A stretch of DNA of 64,000 bases, taken from assembly GCF_028369105.1 (NCBI RefSeq), contig NZ_JAQNDO010000001.1:12184501-12248500 (forward strand), given 5' to 3'. This stretch comes from Polyangium mundeleinium. GTDB taxonomy: Bacteria; Myxococcota_A; Polyangia; Polyangiales; Polyangiaceae. The position numbers and the translations under genes are program-made. The notes under the pieces were generated by a model that saw only the letters and a list, made by a program, of their open reading frames with translations, was not told the DNA's origin and searched no databases. Below, piece after piece: positions 34,563 through 42,739 of the stretch. Within the stretch, counting starts at the first letter, position 1. Each line of letters starts with the position of its first letter.

Positions 34563-35189
34563 TCAGGCGTCCTTTTTGCGCGGGAGCACCTGCTCGTCGA
34601 TCAGGCAATCGTAGATCGTGGCCTCACCTGCCAACTTCAACGGGTGTTGAACATCCGGAACGACGACGTGGCCGACTTCGGGCGGCATGAACTCGTACCC
34701 GGGATACGCGACTGCGATTTCGTGTGCGATCCCATCCGCATAGGGTTGCTCCTCGGGTGTAAGCTCGAAGCGCCGCTCCGCCGGTGGGAAAAGATTGCCG
34801 TGGCTGTCCGGCTCGTCGAGCCATAGATAGCGGTAACTATGGATGACGTAGTAGGGTACGAGAAAGCTCACCTCGAAGGCGAGCGAGTGAAAACCAACGT
34901 CCCGGGCGAGCGTGGGCAGACAGATACCCCCCACGTGAGCCCCGACCGGTCCTGCTCCCCAAAAATGCGGGAACGCGTTCTCCACGTCGCAGTCCGGGAA
35001 CCGGTCCCGGAGGCGGCGGAGCAGGCCGCGCCAGACCTCGTATTCTGCGCTCGTGATGGCTTGCCTGCGCCGTTCGATCAGCCGTCGATGTTCCTCTGTC
35101 TGCCTGTATTCGCGCTCGACAGGCGAGATGCCGATACCGGGATAGTACTGGCGGGCGAGTTCGATCAACGCCTCGGGCGAGTGCTTCAT
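34563..35189 (-). CDS. Hypothetical protein, 208 residues
   Basis: Starts MKHSPEALIELARQYYPGIG; the start is fixed by an ATGA overlap with the stop of the upstream exported protein gene (35186-35189). No known family recognised. The first 85 residues are charged helices; the remainder is aromatic-rich (HSLAFEVSFLVPYYVIHSYR) without a convincing membrane segment. It ends LPRKKDA. Its final 18 coding and flanking bases recur about 1.25 kb upstream in an otherwise empty stretch. It could be an immunity-type or cargo protein; there is no direct evidence. Confidence 0.65.
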   Translation of the reverse strand: MKHSPEALIELARQYYPGIGISPVEREYRQTEEHRRLIERRRQAITSAEYEVWRGLLRRLRDRFPDCDVENAFPHFWGAGPVGAHVGGICLPTLARDVGFHSLAFEVSFLVPYYVIHSYRYLWLDEPDSHGNLFPPAERRFELTPEEQPYADGIAHEIAVAYPGYEFMPPEVGHVVVPDVQHPLKLAGEATIYDCLIDEQVLPRKKDA

Positions 35190-35695
35190 CGTGCGCTTAC
35201 AGTAGCGCCGAGCCCTGACTTCTGCATGTTCAACTGCGCCAGCAGTTCCTTCTCGAACTCCAAACAAAAGAGCGCTCGCAACCACTGCGGTCTTCTATGC
35301 ATCACGATCGTAGACGCGTTGGTCGCGGCTACAGCGGTCACCCGGGCAGCCTCCTGCGGGGGGATGACCCCATGCGTCGAATGCCGGATGGGCATTCCGA
35401 TATACACCTGACAGGCCCATCCCTGCGGGAACAGGTGCCGTCCGTCCACGAAGTTCAGTGTGGTGGCGGCGGCTTGCCATCCGCCTGCTTTATCCGTCCC
35501 GTCATCCTGAACAATCGTCACGAATCGAAAAAGTGCCGCCGAGAATCCGCCAGCCCCCACGAACGCACTTTCAGCGTCCGCGACCTCTTCCGTCTCCTCC
35601 TCGACGTCCTCCGGTGCCGCCTGCGCAATCGCAGAAACCGCCGCACAACAGGCGGCGGCCATCCACGCAAACCAGCGCTTGCCAGCTCGAACCAT
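35186..35695 (-). CDS. Hypothetical exported protein
   Basis: A 169-residue protein starting MVRAGKRWFAWMAAACCAAV with a typical signal peptide (cleavage near AIAQAAPE) followed by an acidic stretch EDVEEETEEV. The start at 35695 is supported by GGAGG about 7 bases upstream. The mature part (FSAALFRFVTIVQDDGTDKA; WACQVYIGMPIRHSTHGVIP) matches nothing I recognise. The ATGA overlap with the next gene indicates coupled translation. Periplasmic or secreted location is expected. Confidence 0.7.
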   Translation of the reverse strand: MVRAGKRWFAWMAAACCAAVSAIAQAAPEDVEEETEEVADAESAFVGAGGFSAALFRFVTIVQDDGTDKAGGWQAAATTLNFVDGRHLFPQGWACQVYIGMPIRHSTHGVIPPQEAARVTAVAATNASTIVMHRRPQWLRALFCLEFEKELLAQLNMQKSGLGATVSAR

Positions 35696-36024
35696 GTCTC
35701 CCCCTCCCCGGCAGGGTCCGCCGGGCACGCAGGGCTCCATGGGTCTGCTCGGTGCCTCGTCGAGGACCGGACCGGCCGGCCGCGCATCCTCAAAGCGCCG
35801 GGGTGCGGTTCAGGCGTCCTTTTTGTGCGGAATCGATGGTCTGGTACCCTCGAAGCGCTGTTGGCGATGTAGATGGTATACGCGGGCGCGCACTCTACTT
35901 CGGTCGTGCCCGCGCGCAAAGGCACGCGCTCGCAGGGATGGTCTGGCGCGGGCCGCGTGTGGCGCCCGGGATCTTGGCCTGTGGCGGGACGCTGACATAG
36001 CCTGGATCGGCGTACAGGCATGTC
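35696..36024. other. Intergenic stretch with a copied 18-base gene end
   Basis: This 329-base gap separates the exported-protein gene from the divergent repeat-containing gene. No convincing gene was found. Bases 35808-35825 are identical over 18 positions to 34561-34578, the 3' end of the 208-residue protein gene (encoding KKDA-stop on the minus strand). This is compatible with a decayed duplicate of that gene, although upstream similarity is weak. The remainder presumably holds divergent promoters; I see no clear boxes. Confidence 0.4.
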
Positions 36025-37020
36025 ATGAAGGAAGACGAACGGCGCCGCCCTGACGGCAAACCCCATCCCCCCCACGCGGCAACGGTGGCGCAGCCCAAGG
36101 TGCCCCACGCGGCGACGGTGGCGCAACCCAAGGTGCCCCACGCGGCGACGGTGGCGCAGCCCAAGGTGCCCCACGCGGCGACGCAGGATGACGTCGCGCA
36201 ACCCTTCTGGTTGCGCGAGGGCAAAACCGTGAAGTGGGTCAAGAACGAGGCCCTCAATGACGACACCTTTCGAGACACCGGCGAGAAGCAATGGTGGTCG
36301 AGCTGGTTGCCGGCGTTCGCCAATGAAGAGCTCCCGGTGTACGAGCGGAGGCCGCAGCAGAATCAGAGACAGAAGCAGAAGCCCAAACAGCAAATCACCG
36401 TGGTGAAGAAGAAGGAACCGCCGCCGCTTACCTCCGAGCAATGGCTGGATTATGTCCAGACGACCCTGCGCGACTGGGTGGACGAGCGAGGCGGGCTCGC
36501 CAAGACCGGCAAGGAGCCCCAAGATTACGAGTTCAAGCAGATCTGGAACTCGCGCCCGCAGCCCTTCCATGGAGAGTGGGACAACTGGCAGGATCTGAAG
36601 CGGTTTTACGCGAGGGCGTCCGGCGTGGAGCCGATCCGGCGCCTGGCCTTCGTGCCGCGGTCAAGCAAGACGACGACCAAGGTCCATACGCCGAAGGATC
36701 CCCAGAAGGTGGTGGACCAATACGTCACGGGGATCCTCGACGAGATCGAGCGTAACATCGGACGATTCCCCGTCTACGCGAAGAAGGACAATCCCGCGAG
36801 GGCAGGCTGTGTCATGTATGGCCCTGCGCTCAGCGTCCCCAAGCAGTACGCCGCAGCCGTTTACAATGAATTCCTCGCCCTGGAGGGGACGGCGTTCGGC
36901 GGTGGATACCTGCACATCGTGAAGAAGTCCGCGCATCGACAGTACAACGTCACCCTGCATGGCGTTTACCGTGCGTCGAACCCCAAGACCATGGTGAACA
37001 TGCACATCGACGCCAGCTGA
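36025..37020 (+). CDS. Unknown protein with N-terminal 11-residue tandem repeats
   Basis: A 331-residue, cytosolic-looking protein. After MKEDERRRPDGKP come three full copies and a partial copy of PHAATVAQPKV, a Gln/Lys-rich linker (RRPQQNQRQKQKPKQQITVV), and a C-terminal domain of about 200 residues (LTSEQWLDYVQTTLRDWVDE; CVMYGPALSVPKQYAAAVYN). No family recognised. Repeats before a globular domain are compatible with a delivered or surface effector, but there is no signal peptide, and no PAAR or Rhs part. Divergent from the exported-protein pair. Confidence 0.7.
   Translation: MKEDERRRPDGKPHPPHAATVAQPKVPHAATVAQPKVPHAATVAQPKVPHAATQDDVAQPFWLREGKTVKWVKNEALNDDTFRDTGEKQWWSSWLPAFANEELPVYERRPQQNQRQKQKPKQQITVVKKKEPPPLTSEQWLDYVQTTLRDWVDERGGLAKTGKEPQDYEFKQIWNSRPQPFHGEWDNWQDLKRFYARASGVEPIRRLAFVPRSSKTTTKVHTPKDPQKVVDQYVTGILDEIERNIGRFPVYAKKDNPARAGCVMYGPALSVPKQYAAAVYNEFLALEGTAFGGGYLHIVKKSAHRQYNVTLHGVYRASNPKTMVNMHIDAS
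36070..36182 (+). repeat. 33-bp in-frame tandem repeat (3.4 copies)
   Basis: Units start at 36070, 36103 and 36136, with a partial at 36169. Each encodes PHAATVAQPKV. The copies differ by only a few bases, so the expansion is recent or maintained by recombination, and copy number may vary between strains. Confidence 0.9.
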
Positions 37021-37187
37021 GACGCGCGCGTCCGTGGTCGAGGGGTCGACGCCCATGGACACGACCAGGGCCGTTCGCGTTACGGTCGTGGGGTGTGGGG
37101 AGGCGGATGCCCCCTATGGGGGCTCCGACCGGTCCGGGACCGGATCGGCGGTCCCATTGCAGGTTGGCGGCAACGACAGGTCACGCA

Positions 37188-37610
37188 TCATGGACGAACA
37201 TTGGCGATCGTAGCCTGCATGATCGCGATCACCTTGTGGGCAGATCCCGTTCCAGAGAACGCTCGGACTTCGCCCGTGCAGACCGTGAGAAGCTTTCCCG
37301 CATTCTGCACCCTTCCGATCGCCAAAAAATGGTCCCCGAGCGCGGGCCGCATGAAATTGATCTTGAACTCAGCCGTGACGACATCGCATTCCGGTGGTGC
37401 CTTCGTCAACGCTGCATACCCACAAGCACTGTCGACGATGCTCGTGATTGCGCCCGCATGAACATAGCCATTCTGCTGAGAAAGCCGCTCGGAGAAGGGC
37501 AGTGTGATATGCACCTCGCCATCTGCCACCAAGGCGAGCTTTGCACCGAGGGTTGCCATCAGGCCCTGCGCATGAAAGCTGGCCGCGATTCGATTGTGGA
37601 TGTCGCTCAT
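37188..37610 (-). CDS. PaaI-type hotdog-fold thioesterase
   Basis: A 140-residue single hotdog domain starting MSDIHNRIAASFHAQGLMAT. The central helix motif NGYVHAGAITSIVDSACGYA carries the HAG...D residues of PaaI/DUF4442-type acyl-CoA thioesterases, followed by VVTAEFKINFMRPALGDHF. It would hydrolyse acyl-CoA in the cytosol, probably as a tetramer; the acyl specificity is unknown. An upstream extension of the frame has no homology, and codon pattern supports the start at 37610. It stands alone on the minus strand, divergent from a lipoprotein gene. Confidence 0.85.
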   Translation of the reverse strand: MSDIHNRIAASFHAQGLMATLGAKLALVADGEVHITLPFSERLSQQNGYVHAGAITSIVDSACGYAALTKAPPECDVVTAEFKINFMRPALGDHFLAIGRVQNAGKLLTVCTGEVRAFSGTGSAHKVIAIMQATIANVRP

Positions 37611-37797
37611 CGAGTGGGGGGCAGGTCGTGAAGGGTTGCAGGACGCCTGATGGCCTGCGGGGGAGCCGCAAAGCGGCCGGGGACGAGGCCGCAGCGTGCC
37701 ACGACGTTCCTGTCCATCGCAAGCTCCGGTCCTCCAGACGGCGGGCGAAGCTCCACGATGTGCTCCGCGCGTACGCCGTGCTACCCATGGCGCCGCC

Positions 37798-38616
37798 ATG
37801 AAGACCCGCTCCTCCGAATGCATTGATACCGCCTGTCTGCGAACGTTCGTCCGGCCTCGGCTCCTCGCGTGGGCCCTCGCGCTCCCGGCGGCTGGCAGCG
37901 CGTGCGGCGGCTCCGCGCCTCCTCCCTCCGCGGACGCCACGAATGCGACGGCCGCTCCCACAGCCCAAGCCCAACCGGCTGGCCCACGGGAGGTATGTGA
38001 GCACCTGCTCGCCGTCGTTTCTCGGAAGCTCTCGACCGACGGGCGCCCGGTGACCGAAGGCAAAGAGCAAGAATTCATTCGGGGGTGTTTGGAGGAGGAG
38101 TCGACAGGACAGGCGGCTGACAAGGAGCGCTGGGCAGGCCGTGCCGCCTGCTTCCTCGCCGCGAAGACAGGCGACGACGTCCTCGCCTGCGACGAAAGTC
38201 ACCCCTTTCCGAGCGTTCCCCTCGATTGTGATCGATTGCTCGCGCCGGAGGACATCCAAGCGGATCTCGGCCTGTCGATGAGGCCGTCCGACGACGAAGA
38301 GCCGACCTCGGCGGAGAACTGCAGTCGAGACTTCCACACGGACGATGGGCGGTTCTTGCTCGTTTACCTTCGATCGCACCGGACCGCGTCGGACGCCGCG
38401 GAGCTGGTCCGAGGGCCTCATGAGAAGGCGACGCAGGAGAAACTCCTGCCCGGCCTGGGCGATGTGGCAGAACGTCATGCGGAGGGCTCGTTGTGCCGTG
38501 TGGCGGTGGCGAAGGGCCGCGTCAGCATGGTCGTGACCTTCCATGCGCGGCAGCAGGCGTGCACGTTCGACGCACTCGAGCGCCTGGCAGCCAAGGCGAC
38601 GGCGCGCTTGCCTTGA
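37798..38616 (+). CDS. Hypothetical lipoprotein, Cys-containing
   Basis: A 272-residue protein starting MKTRSSECIDTACLRTFVRP. The signal peptide ends in a lipobox-like AGSACGG, followed by a Pro/Ala/Thr linker. The mature part contains about seven cysteines (VCEHLL, RGCLEE, AACFLA, LACDES, LDCDRL, ENCSRD, LCRVAV), suggesting disulfides in the periplasm. No family recognised. The 3' end is followed after 14 bases by a 300-base repeat array. Confidence 0.68.
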   Translation: MKTRSSECIDTACLRTFVRPRLLAWALALPAAGSACGGSAPPPSADATNATAAPTAQAQPAGPREVCEHLLAVVSRKLSTDGRPVTEGKEQEFIRGCLEEESTGQAADKERWAGRAACFLAAKTGDDVLACDESHPFPSVPLDCDRLLAPEDIQADLGLSMRPSDDEEPTSAENCSRDFHTDDGRFLLVYLRSHRTASDAAELVRGPHEKATQEKLLPGLGDVAERHAEGSLCRVAVAKGRVSMVVTFHARQQACTFDALERLAAKATARLP

Positions 38617-38630
38617 CGCCCTCGGACCCC

Positions 38631-38930
38631 GTGATCGAAGTCCCCGGACCGTGACTTCAAGCTCGCCGACTCCGTGATCGAGGTACCCCGACTCCGTGAT
38701 CGGAGTACCCAGACCGTGACTTCAAGCTCGCCGACTCCGTGATCGGAGTCCCCGGACCGTGACTTCAAGCTCGCCGACTCCGTGATCGAAGTCCCCGGAC
38801 CGTGACTTCAAGCTCGCCGACTCCGTGATCGAAGTCCCCGGACTGTGACTTCAAGCTCGCCGACTCCGTGATCGAAGTCCCCGGACCGTGACTTCAAGCT
38901 CGCCGACTCCGTGATCGAAGTCCCCGGACC
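38631..38930. repeat. 43-bp tandem repeat array made of two related half units with a hairpin
   Basis: Six copies of a 23-base half (GTGACTTCAAG, CTCGCCGACTCC) alternate with eight copies of a 20- to 22-base half (GTGATCGAAG, TCCCCGGACC); the halves themselves look related. In each 43-base unit GAAGTC and GACTTC can pair around CCCGGACCGT, so the array is a string of potential hairpins. It lies between the lipoprotein gene and the FHA regulator gene, 102 bases upstream of the latter. There are no unique spacers, so this is not CRISPR. Confidence 0.88.
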
Positions 38931-39032
38931 ATGACCACAAGGTCCCGGACCTCGTGCACGCCCTCACCGCGTTCCTCCAACTTCCGCTTCTGTCCGCCTC
39001 GGAACGCCCTATGGTAACGTTGCGGGTTGACG

Positions 39033-40862
39033 ATGAGCGGCGTAGTCGAGACCGAACCGATGGCATCGGCGCCCTCGCCGCTGGACGCTCCCGAGGAAGG
39101 GCGGCGGCTCGCGGTGGTGGTTCAGGCCCAGCAGGGCATGGAGATCGCTCTGCTCGTGCCGGACACGCCGCTCGTCGTGGGGCGGACGGAGCCTTCGGAT
39201 CTGCAGGTTCACGACGGCACCCTCTCCCGGCAACACGCCCGCTTCGTGCTCGCGGGCGATCGGCTCCTCGTGGAGGATCTTGGCTCGCGCAACGGGACGT
39301 GGCTCGCCGGGCGGCGAATCGACAGGGCCGGCATCGAGATCGGCGACGAGGTGATGCTGGGCAGCGTGCTCGCGTGTGTTCACGTGCTGGCCCCCACGGG
39401 GGAGTCGCTCGGGATCGACGGCGAAGAGGGGTTCTTGCGCCGCGTGAACGAGGAGGCGGCGCGGGCGCGCGAGCTGCGGCGGCCGTTCGCGCTGCTCGTG
39501 GTGCGCGCGAAGCCCGTGGGGGATCGGTCGCCGCACGTGCGGGACTGGCTCGCCGCGGTGCGGGAAGCGATCCGGCCCTTCGATCGGATCGCGACGTACG
39601 GGCCCGGGGCAGCGCAGGTGCTCTTGCCCGAGATGGGGACGGAGGAGGCGACGCGCGTGGCGCAGCGGATCGTGGCGTCGCAGGGGAAGGAAGGGGCGTC
39701 GCTCCGGGTCGGCGTGGCCGCGTATCCGGACGCGGGGAGCACGGTGGAGGCGCTGTTCAGCCTGTCCCGCGACGCGGTCAATCGCGCGACAGCGGAGCGG
39801 CCCGTGGAGGTGGAGGGGACGAGGGCATTCGCCGACGGGGAGGTGCTCGAGGACGACGCGCTCGTCGCGGGTCGGGCGATGCGCGAGGTGCTCTCGACAG
39901 TGGAGCGGGTAGCGGGGGCGCGGGTGCCGGTGATCCTGCACGGCGAGACGGGGACGGGGAAAGAGGTGCTCGCGCGGGCGCTGCACGAGCGCGGGCCGCG
40001 GCGAAACAAGCGAATGGTGCGCGTCAACTGCGGGGCGATCCCGAAGGAGCTGGTCGAGAGCACGCTGTTCGGGCATGAGCGGGGGGCCTTCACGGGGGCG
40101 GCGGCGCAGCAAAAGGGGGTCTTCGAGGAGGCGGACGGGGGGACGGTATTCCTCGACGAGATCGGCGAACTCGCCATGCCAGCGCAGGCGGCGCTCTTGC
40201 GGGTGCTGGAGTCGGGGACGTTGTGCCGTGTGGGCTCGGTCCGGGAGATCACGGTGGATGTGCGGGTCGTGTCGGCGACGCACCGGGATCTGGAGGCCAT
40301 GGCGCGCGACGGGGCATTCCGCGCCGATCTGTTTTATCGATTGAGCACGGTGGTGATCGAGATCCCGCCGCTCCGGGAGCGCCTGGATGAGATCGAGGCG
40401 CTCGCACGCAGGTTCCTCGCGCGGGCGAACGAGGGCAATGCGCGGGCGGTGAAAGGTTTTTCGTCGGCGGTGCTCGCGCGGCTGCGGGCGTATGCGTGGC
40501 CGGGCAACGTGCGCGAATTGAGGAACGTGATCGAGCGGGCGGTGGTGGTGGCGCACGGGACGTTGATCGACGAGGAGGATTTGCCAGCGCGGGTGCGGGG
40601 GGCGGAGAGGCCGGCACGGGCGGCGGTGGAATGGGAGGGGCCAGCGCCGACGAGGACGGCCGACGCGCCCGTGGAAGGCGAAGGCGAGGATCCGGCCGGG
40701 GTCCGCGAGCGCGTGGAGGGGTACGAGGCGACGATCTTACGGGAGGCACTCGAGGCGTCGGGCTGGAGCCGGAAGGCGGCGGCCGAGCGGCTGGGCATAC
40801 CGGTGCGAACGTTGTCGTACCGAATGAAGCGGCTCGGCCTCCGGCGACCAGGGCGCTCGTGA
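39033..40862 (+). CDS. Sigma-54-dependent regulator with FHA and GGDEF-like domains
   Basis: A 609-residue enhancer-binding protein. Residues about 30-125 are an FHA domain (VVGRTEPSDLQVHDGTLSRQ, DLGSRNGTWLAGR) that binds phosphothreonine. Residues about 135-260 resemble a degenerate GGDEF fold lacking the signature. Residues about 285-520 are the AAA+ core with ILHGETGTGKEVLARALHER, the sigma-54 contact loop ERGAFTGA, and Walker B GGTVFLDEIGEL. The Fis-type HTH at the end reads LEASGWSRKAAAERLGIPVR. It should activate sigma-54 promoters in response to a Ser/Thr kinase signal. The ATG at 39033 is preferred over the TTG two codons earlier. A hairpin repeat array lies upstream. Confidence 0.93.
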   Translation: MSGVVETEPMASAPSPLDAPEEGRRLAVVVQAQQGMEIALLVPDTPLVVGRTEPSDLQVHDGTLSRQHARFVLAGDRLLVEDLGSRNGTWLAGRRIDRAGIEIGDEVMLGSVLACVHVLAPTGESLGIDGEEGFLRRVNEEAARARELRRPFALLVVRAKPVGDRSPHVRDWLAAVREAIRPFDRIATYGPGAAQVLLPEMGTEEATRVAQRIVASQGKEGASLRVGVAAYPDAGSTVEALFSLSRDAVNRATAERPVEVEGTRAFADGEVLEDDALVAGRAMREVLSTVERVAGARVPVILHGETGTGKEVLARALHERGPRRNKRMVRVNCGAIPKELVESTLFGHERGAFTGAAAQQKGVFEEADGGTVFLDEIGELAMPAQAALLRVLESGTLCRVGSVREITVDVRVVSATHRDLEAMARDGAFRADLFYRLSTVVIEIPPLRERLDEIEALARRFLARANEGNARAVKGFSSAVLARLRAYAWPGNVRELRNVIERAVVVAHGTLIDEEDLPARVRGAERPARAAVEWEGPAPTRTADAPVEGEGEDPAGVRERVEGYEATILREALEASGWSRKAAAERLGIPVRTLSYRMKRLGLRRPGRS

Positions 40863-40885
40863 CCAACGCCTCGGATCCGCTTGGA

Positions 40886-41569
40886 TCAGGCCAGCGAGGG
40901 GAGGTGATGTCGCAGCGGGGCCTTCTCGGCCATGTTCTTGCCAGACGCCGTGACGAACTTGCCCGAGCTCGCGTCGTACATCAGCGCGACCTCCGTGACG
41001 GAGCCGCCGAACATGACCTCCGTCATGGGTGAGGTCACGTGGGTGACGACCGTGTTGCTCACCACCTGGGATTGCACCCACAGATACACCGTGGTGAACG
41101 GGGTCATGTCCGCGGTGCTGTTGTAGATGACCGGAGCGGCGGACACGGCGTTCCCCTGGGCCGGCGTTCCATCCACCACCGCGTCCTGGAACAACCCGAA
41201 CGTCAGGTACCCTTTGGGCAGGTTGTCGTATTGATTCACGGCCGTGTAGGAGCCCGGGCTCCCGCCCGTCGACGGGGGACCGAAGAACCCGGCCGCCGTG
41301 AGCGGATAGCTCTTGTTGTCCAGGGCCGGGAACTCGGACTTCGACATCTGCGTGAGCTGCGCCCCGTTGATGATGTCGGCGTTGGACGCGTAGATGCCGT
41401 ATCGTTCTTCCCAGGTGATCGTGTTGCTGATCAGCGGCCTGTACACGAGCCACGCGACGTTCGGCATTCCGCCGGCGTTCGGCTTGGCGACGACGATGTT
41501 GGACCCCGAAGCGTAGAAGCGGTTCAGGTCCTCCTGGGTAAACGCGGTGCTCAGCTTGAACGTGGGCAT
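40886..41569 (-). CDS. Unknown beta-rich protein, partner of the CdtB-like gene
   Basis: A 227-residue protein starting MPTFKLSTAFTQEDLNRFYA; AGGAG lies about 8 bases upstream and fixes the start. No signal peptide. The sequence is rich in Val, Thr, Asn and aromatics (VAWLVYRPLISNTITWEERY; TTVYLWVQSQVVSNTVVTHV), typical of a beta-sandwich such as a lectin or pore-forming-type fold, but I cannot name a family. It lies 118 bases downstream of a gene for a DNase I-fold protein on the same strand. Together they may be a two-part toxin (inference). Confidence 0.68.
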   Translation of the reverse strand: MPTFKLSTAFTQEDLNRFYASGSNIVVAKPNAGGMPNVAWLVYRPLISNTITWEERYGIYASNADIINGAQLTQMSKSEFPALDNKSYPLTAAGFFGPPSTGGSPGSYTAVNQYDNLPKGYLTFGLFQDAVVDGTPAQGNAVSAAPVIYNSTADMTPFTTVYLWVQSQVVSNTVVTHVTSPMTEVMFGGSVTEVALMYDASSGKFVTASGKNMAEKAPLRHHLPSLA

Positions 41570-41687
41570 GATTCGATCTCCTCTGGCTTCTTCTTGAAGC
41601 CACTTTCCATTGGGCTTGGCGACGCGCCCCCTCAGCAGCGAGGGGACGCTTCGTGGGAATTCTTCTTTGGTCTGCTGGCCGCGCCGG

Positions 41688-42488
41688 CTAGAAGCCAACG
41701 GTGCTGACCAGGATGTTGTGCGTGCCCGAGGCCGGGAAATGGCCGGAGCCCGAGAACGTGGGGGGCGCTCCGCCGGCATTGGCATGTCCGAGGATGTGAT
41801 CGAGGTTGTCCGACACGCCGACGAATCCCGGAAGAATGTAGGGCAGAGCCGGGATACCGGTATTGTGATTGAGCGTGGCGACGTTCACGTTGAGGTCACC
41901 GGCAATGAGACCCAGGTTGTTCGGCCCCGGGGCGACGAGCGGCCCATAGATGCCGGAGTTCTGGAGGAACAGATAGGCATCGGGGTTGGCGCCGCCTCCC
42001 AACGTGGCGCCGGTGAGCACTTGCCCAGGCCCGCGCGGCGCATGCCACGTCAGAAACGGCACGTTTCGGCCGCCGACGGTCAGCGTCGCCATCGCCGGCA
42101 TACGCATGGTCGCGAGCTCGGCCAGGGCAATCTGCCGTGCAGCGAGGCTCAAATGGATGTTCATCCAGTTCAACAGCGCCTGATCATTGGCCAGATCGGC
42201 CGTGGCAAAGGACCCCTGGCCGCCGATGCCGATGCGGAGGAGGAGGATGTAACCTCGTCCGCCGGGGCACCCCTCGGTGGCGTGTGCAGGTGGCTGGTTG
42301 TATGCGGCGCCGAGCCCCTGCAGCATCTGGTAGATCGGGCCCCCGGGGGCTGCGTTCGCCTCCTGGATCACGATCAGATCCGGCAGCCAGCCGTTGGTCG
42401 TGAGATGGTTGATGACGTCCAGCAGATCGGCTGCGCCCTGCGGCGTCTCCCCCGTGCTGTTCCAGGTGATCACGTTCAGGTTGGGCAT
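41688..42488 (-). CDS. Endonuclease/exonuclease/phosphatase family protein, CdtB-like
   Basis: A 266-residue DNase I-fold protein starting MPNLNVITWNSTGETPQGAA. Matching motifs in order: NVITWNSTGE, LIVIQEANAAPGG (metal-binding Glu), PFLTWHAPRG (catalytic His), LIAGDLNVNV (Asp/Asn), and a C-terminal SGSGHFPASG. In cytolethal distending toxin B the last motif is SDHxPV; here the Asp is Gly, although the His remains. CdtB nicks host DNA or dephosphorylates phosphoinositides. There is no signal peptide. An open frame extends upstream, but the homology starts here. No CdtA or CdtC homologue was seen; the downstream beta-rich protein may be the partner. Confidence 0.78.
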   Translation of the reverse strand: MPNLNVITWNSTGETPQGAADLLDVINHLTTNGWLPDLIVIQEANAAPGGPIYQMLQGLGAAYNQPPAHATEGCPGGRGYILLLRIGIGGQGSFATADLANDQALLNWMNIHLSLAARQIALAELATMRMPAMATLTVGGRNVPFLTWHAPRGPGQVLTGATLGGGANPDAYLFLQNSGIYGPLVAPGPNNLGLIAGDLNVNVATLNHNTGIPALPYILPGFVGVSDNLDHILGHANAGGAPPTFSGSGHFPASGTHNILVSTVGF

Positions 42489-42600
42489 GGTCGGGTTTGG
42501 CCGGGTGAATGGTTCGATTCCGTCGAGCACCGCTCGATTCGTCCGTGCACATAAACCGAGCAATCCGCATGCCAATCGTCCATGCGACGGCGCCCCCTCA

Positions 42601-42620
42601 TTGCCGCTCGGGAGCGGCAA
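42601..42620. promoter_or_regulatory. Perfect 9-2-9 inverted repeat in a divergent intergenic region
   Basis: TTGCCGCTC, GG, GAGCGGCAA forms a perfect inverted repeat with 9-base arms. It lies between the CdtB-like gene (start 42488, minus) and the kinase-ATPase gene (start 42740, plus), a typical place for an operator bound by a dimeric repressor affecting either or both genes. A short hairpin in a leader is the alternative. Confidence 0.5.
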
Positions 42621-42739
42621 CAATTGGCCCGACGCCCCCCTCCCCCCGAAAGCAACCTCTTGCCGCGGGCAACATCTTGCCCTCACGCTCGGAAGAACCC
42701 TCGACCTCACACAAGCGAGGCGGGTAACATCGCAGTCGG

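Noticed and set aside
37188-38123. Extended thioesterase start running into the lipoprotein gene
   Set aside because: Hotdog-fold homology begins at MSDIHN (37610); the upstream part overlaps the start of the plus-strand lipoprotein gene and is Arg/Ala low complexity.
38631-38930. Regular repeats that could be taken for a CRISPR array
   Set aside because: The units are contiguous with no unique spacers, are made of related half units, and there are no cas genes nearby.
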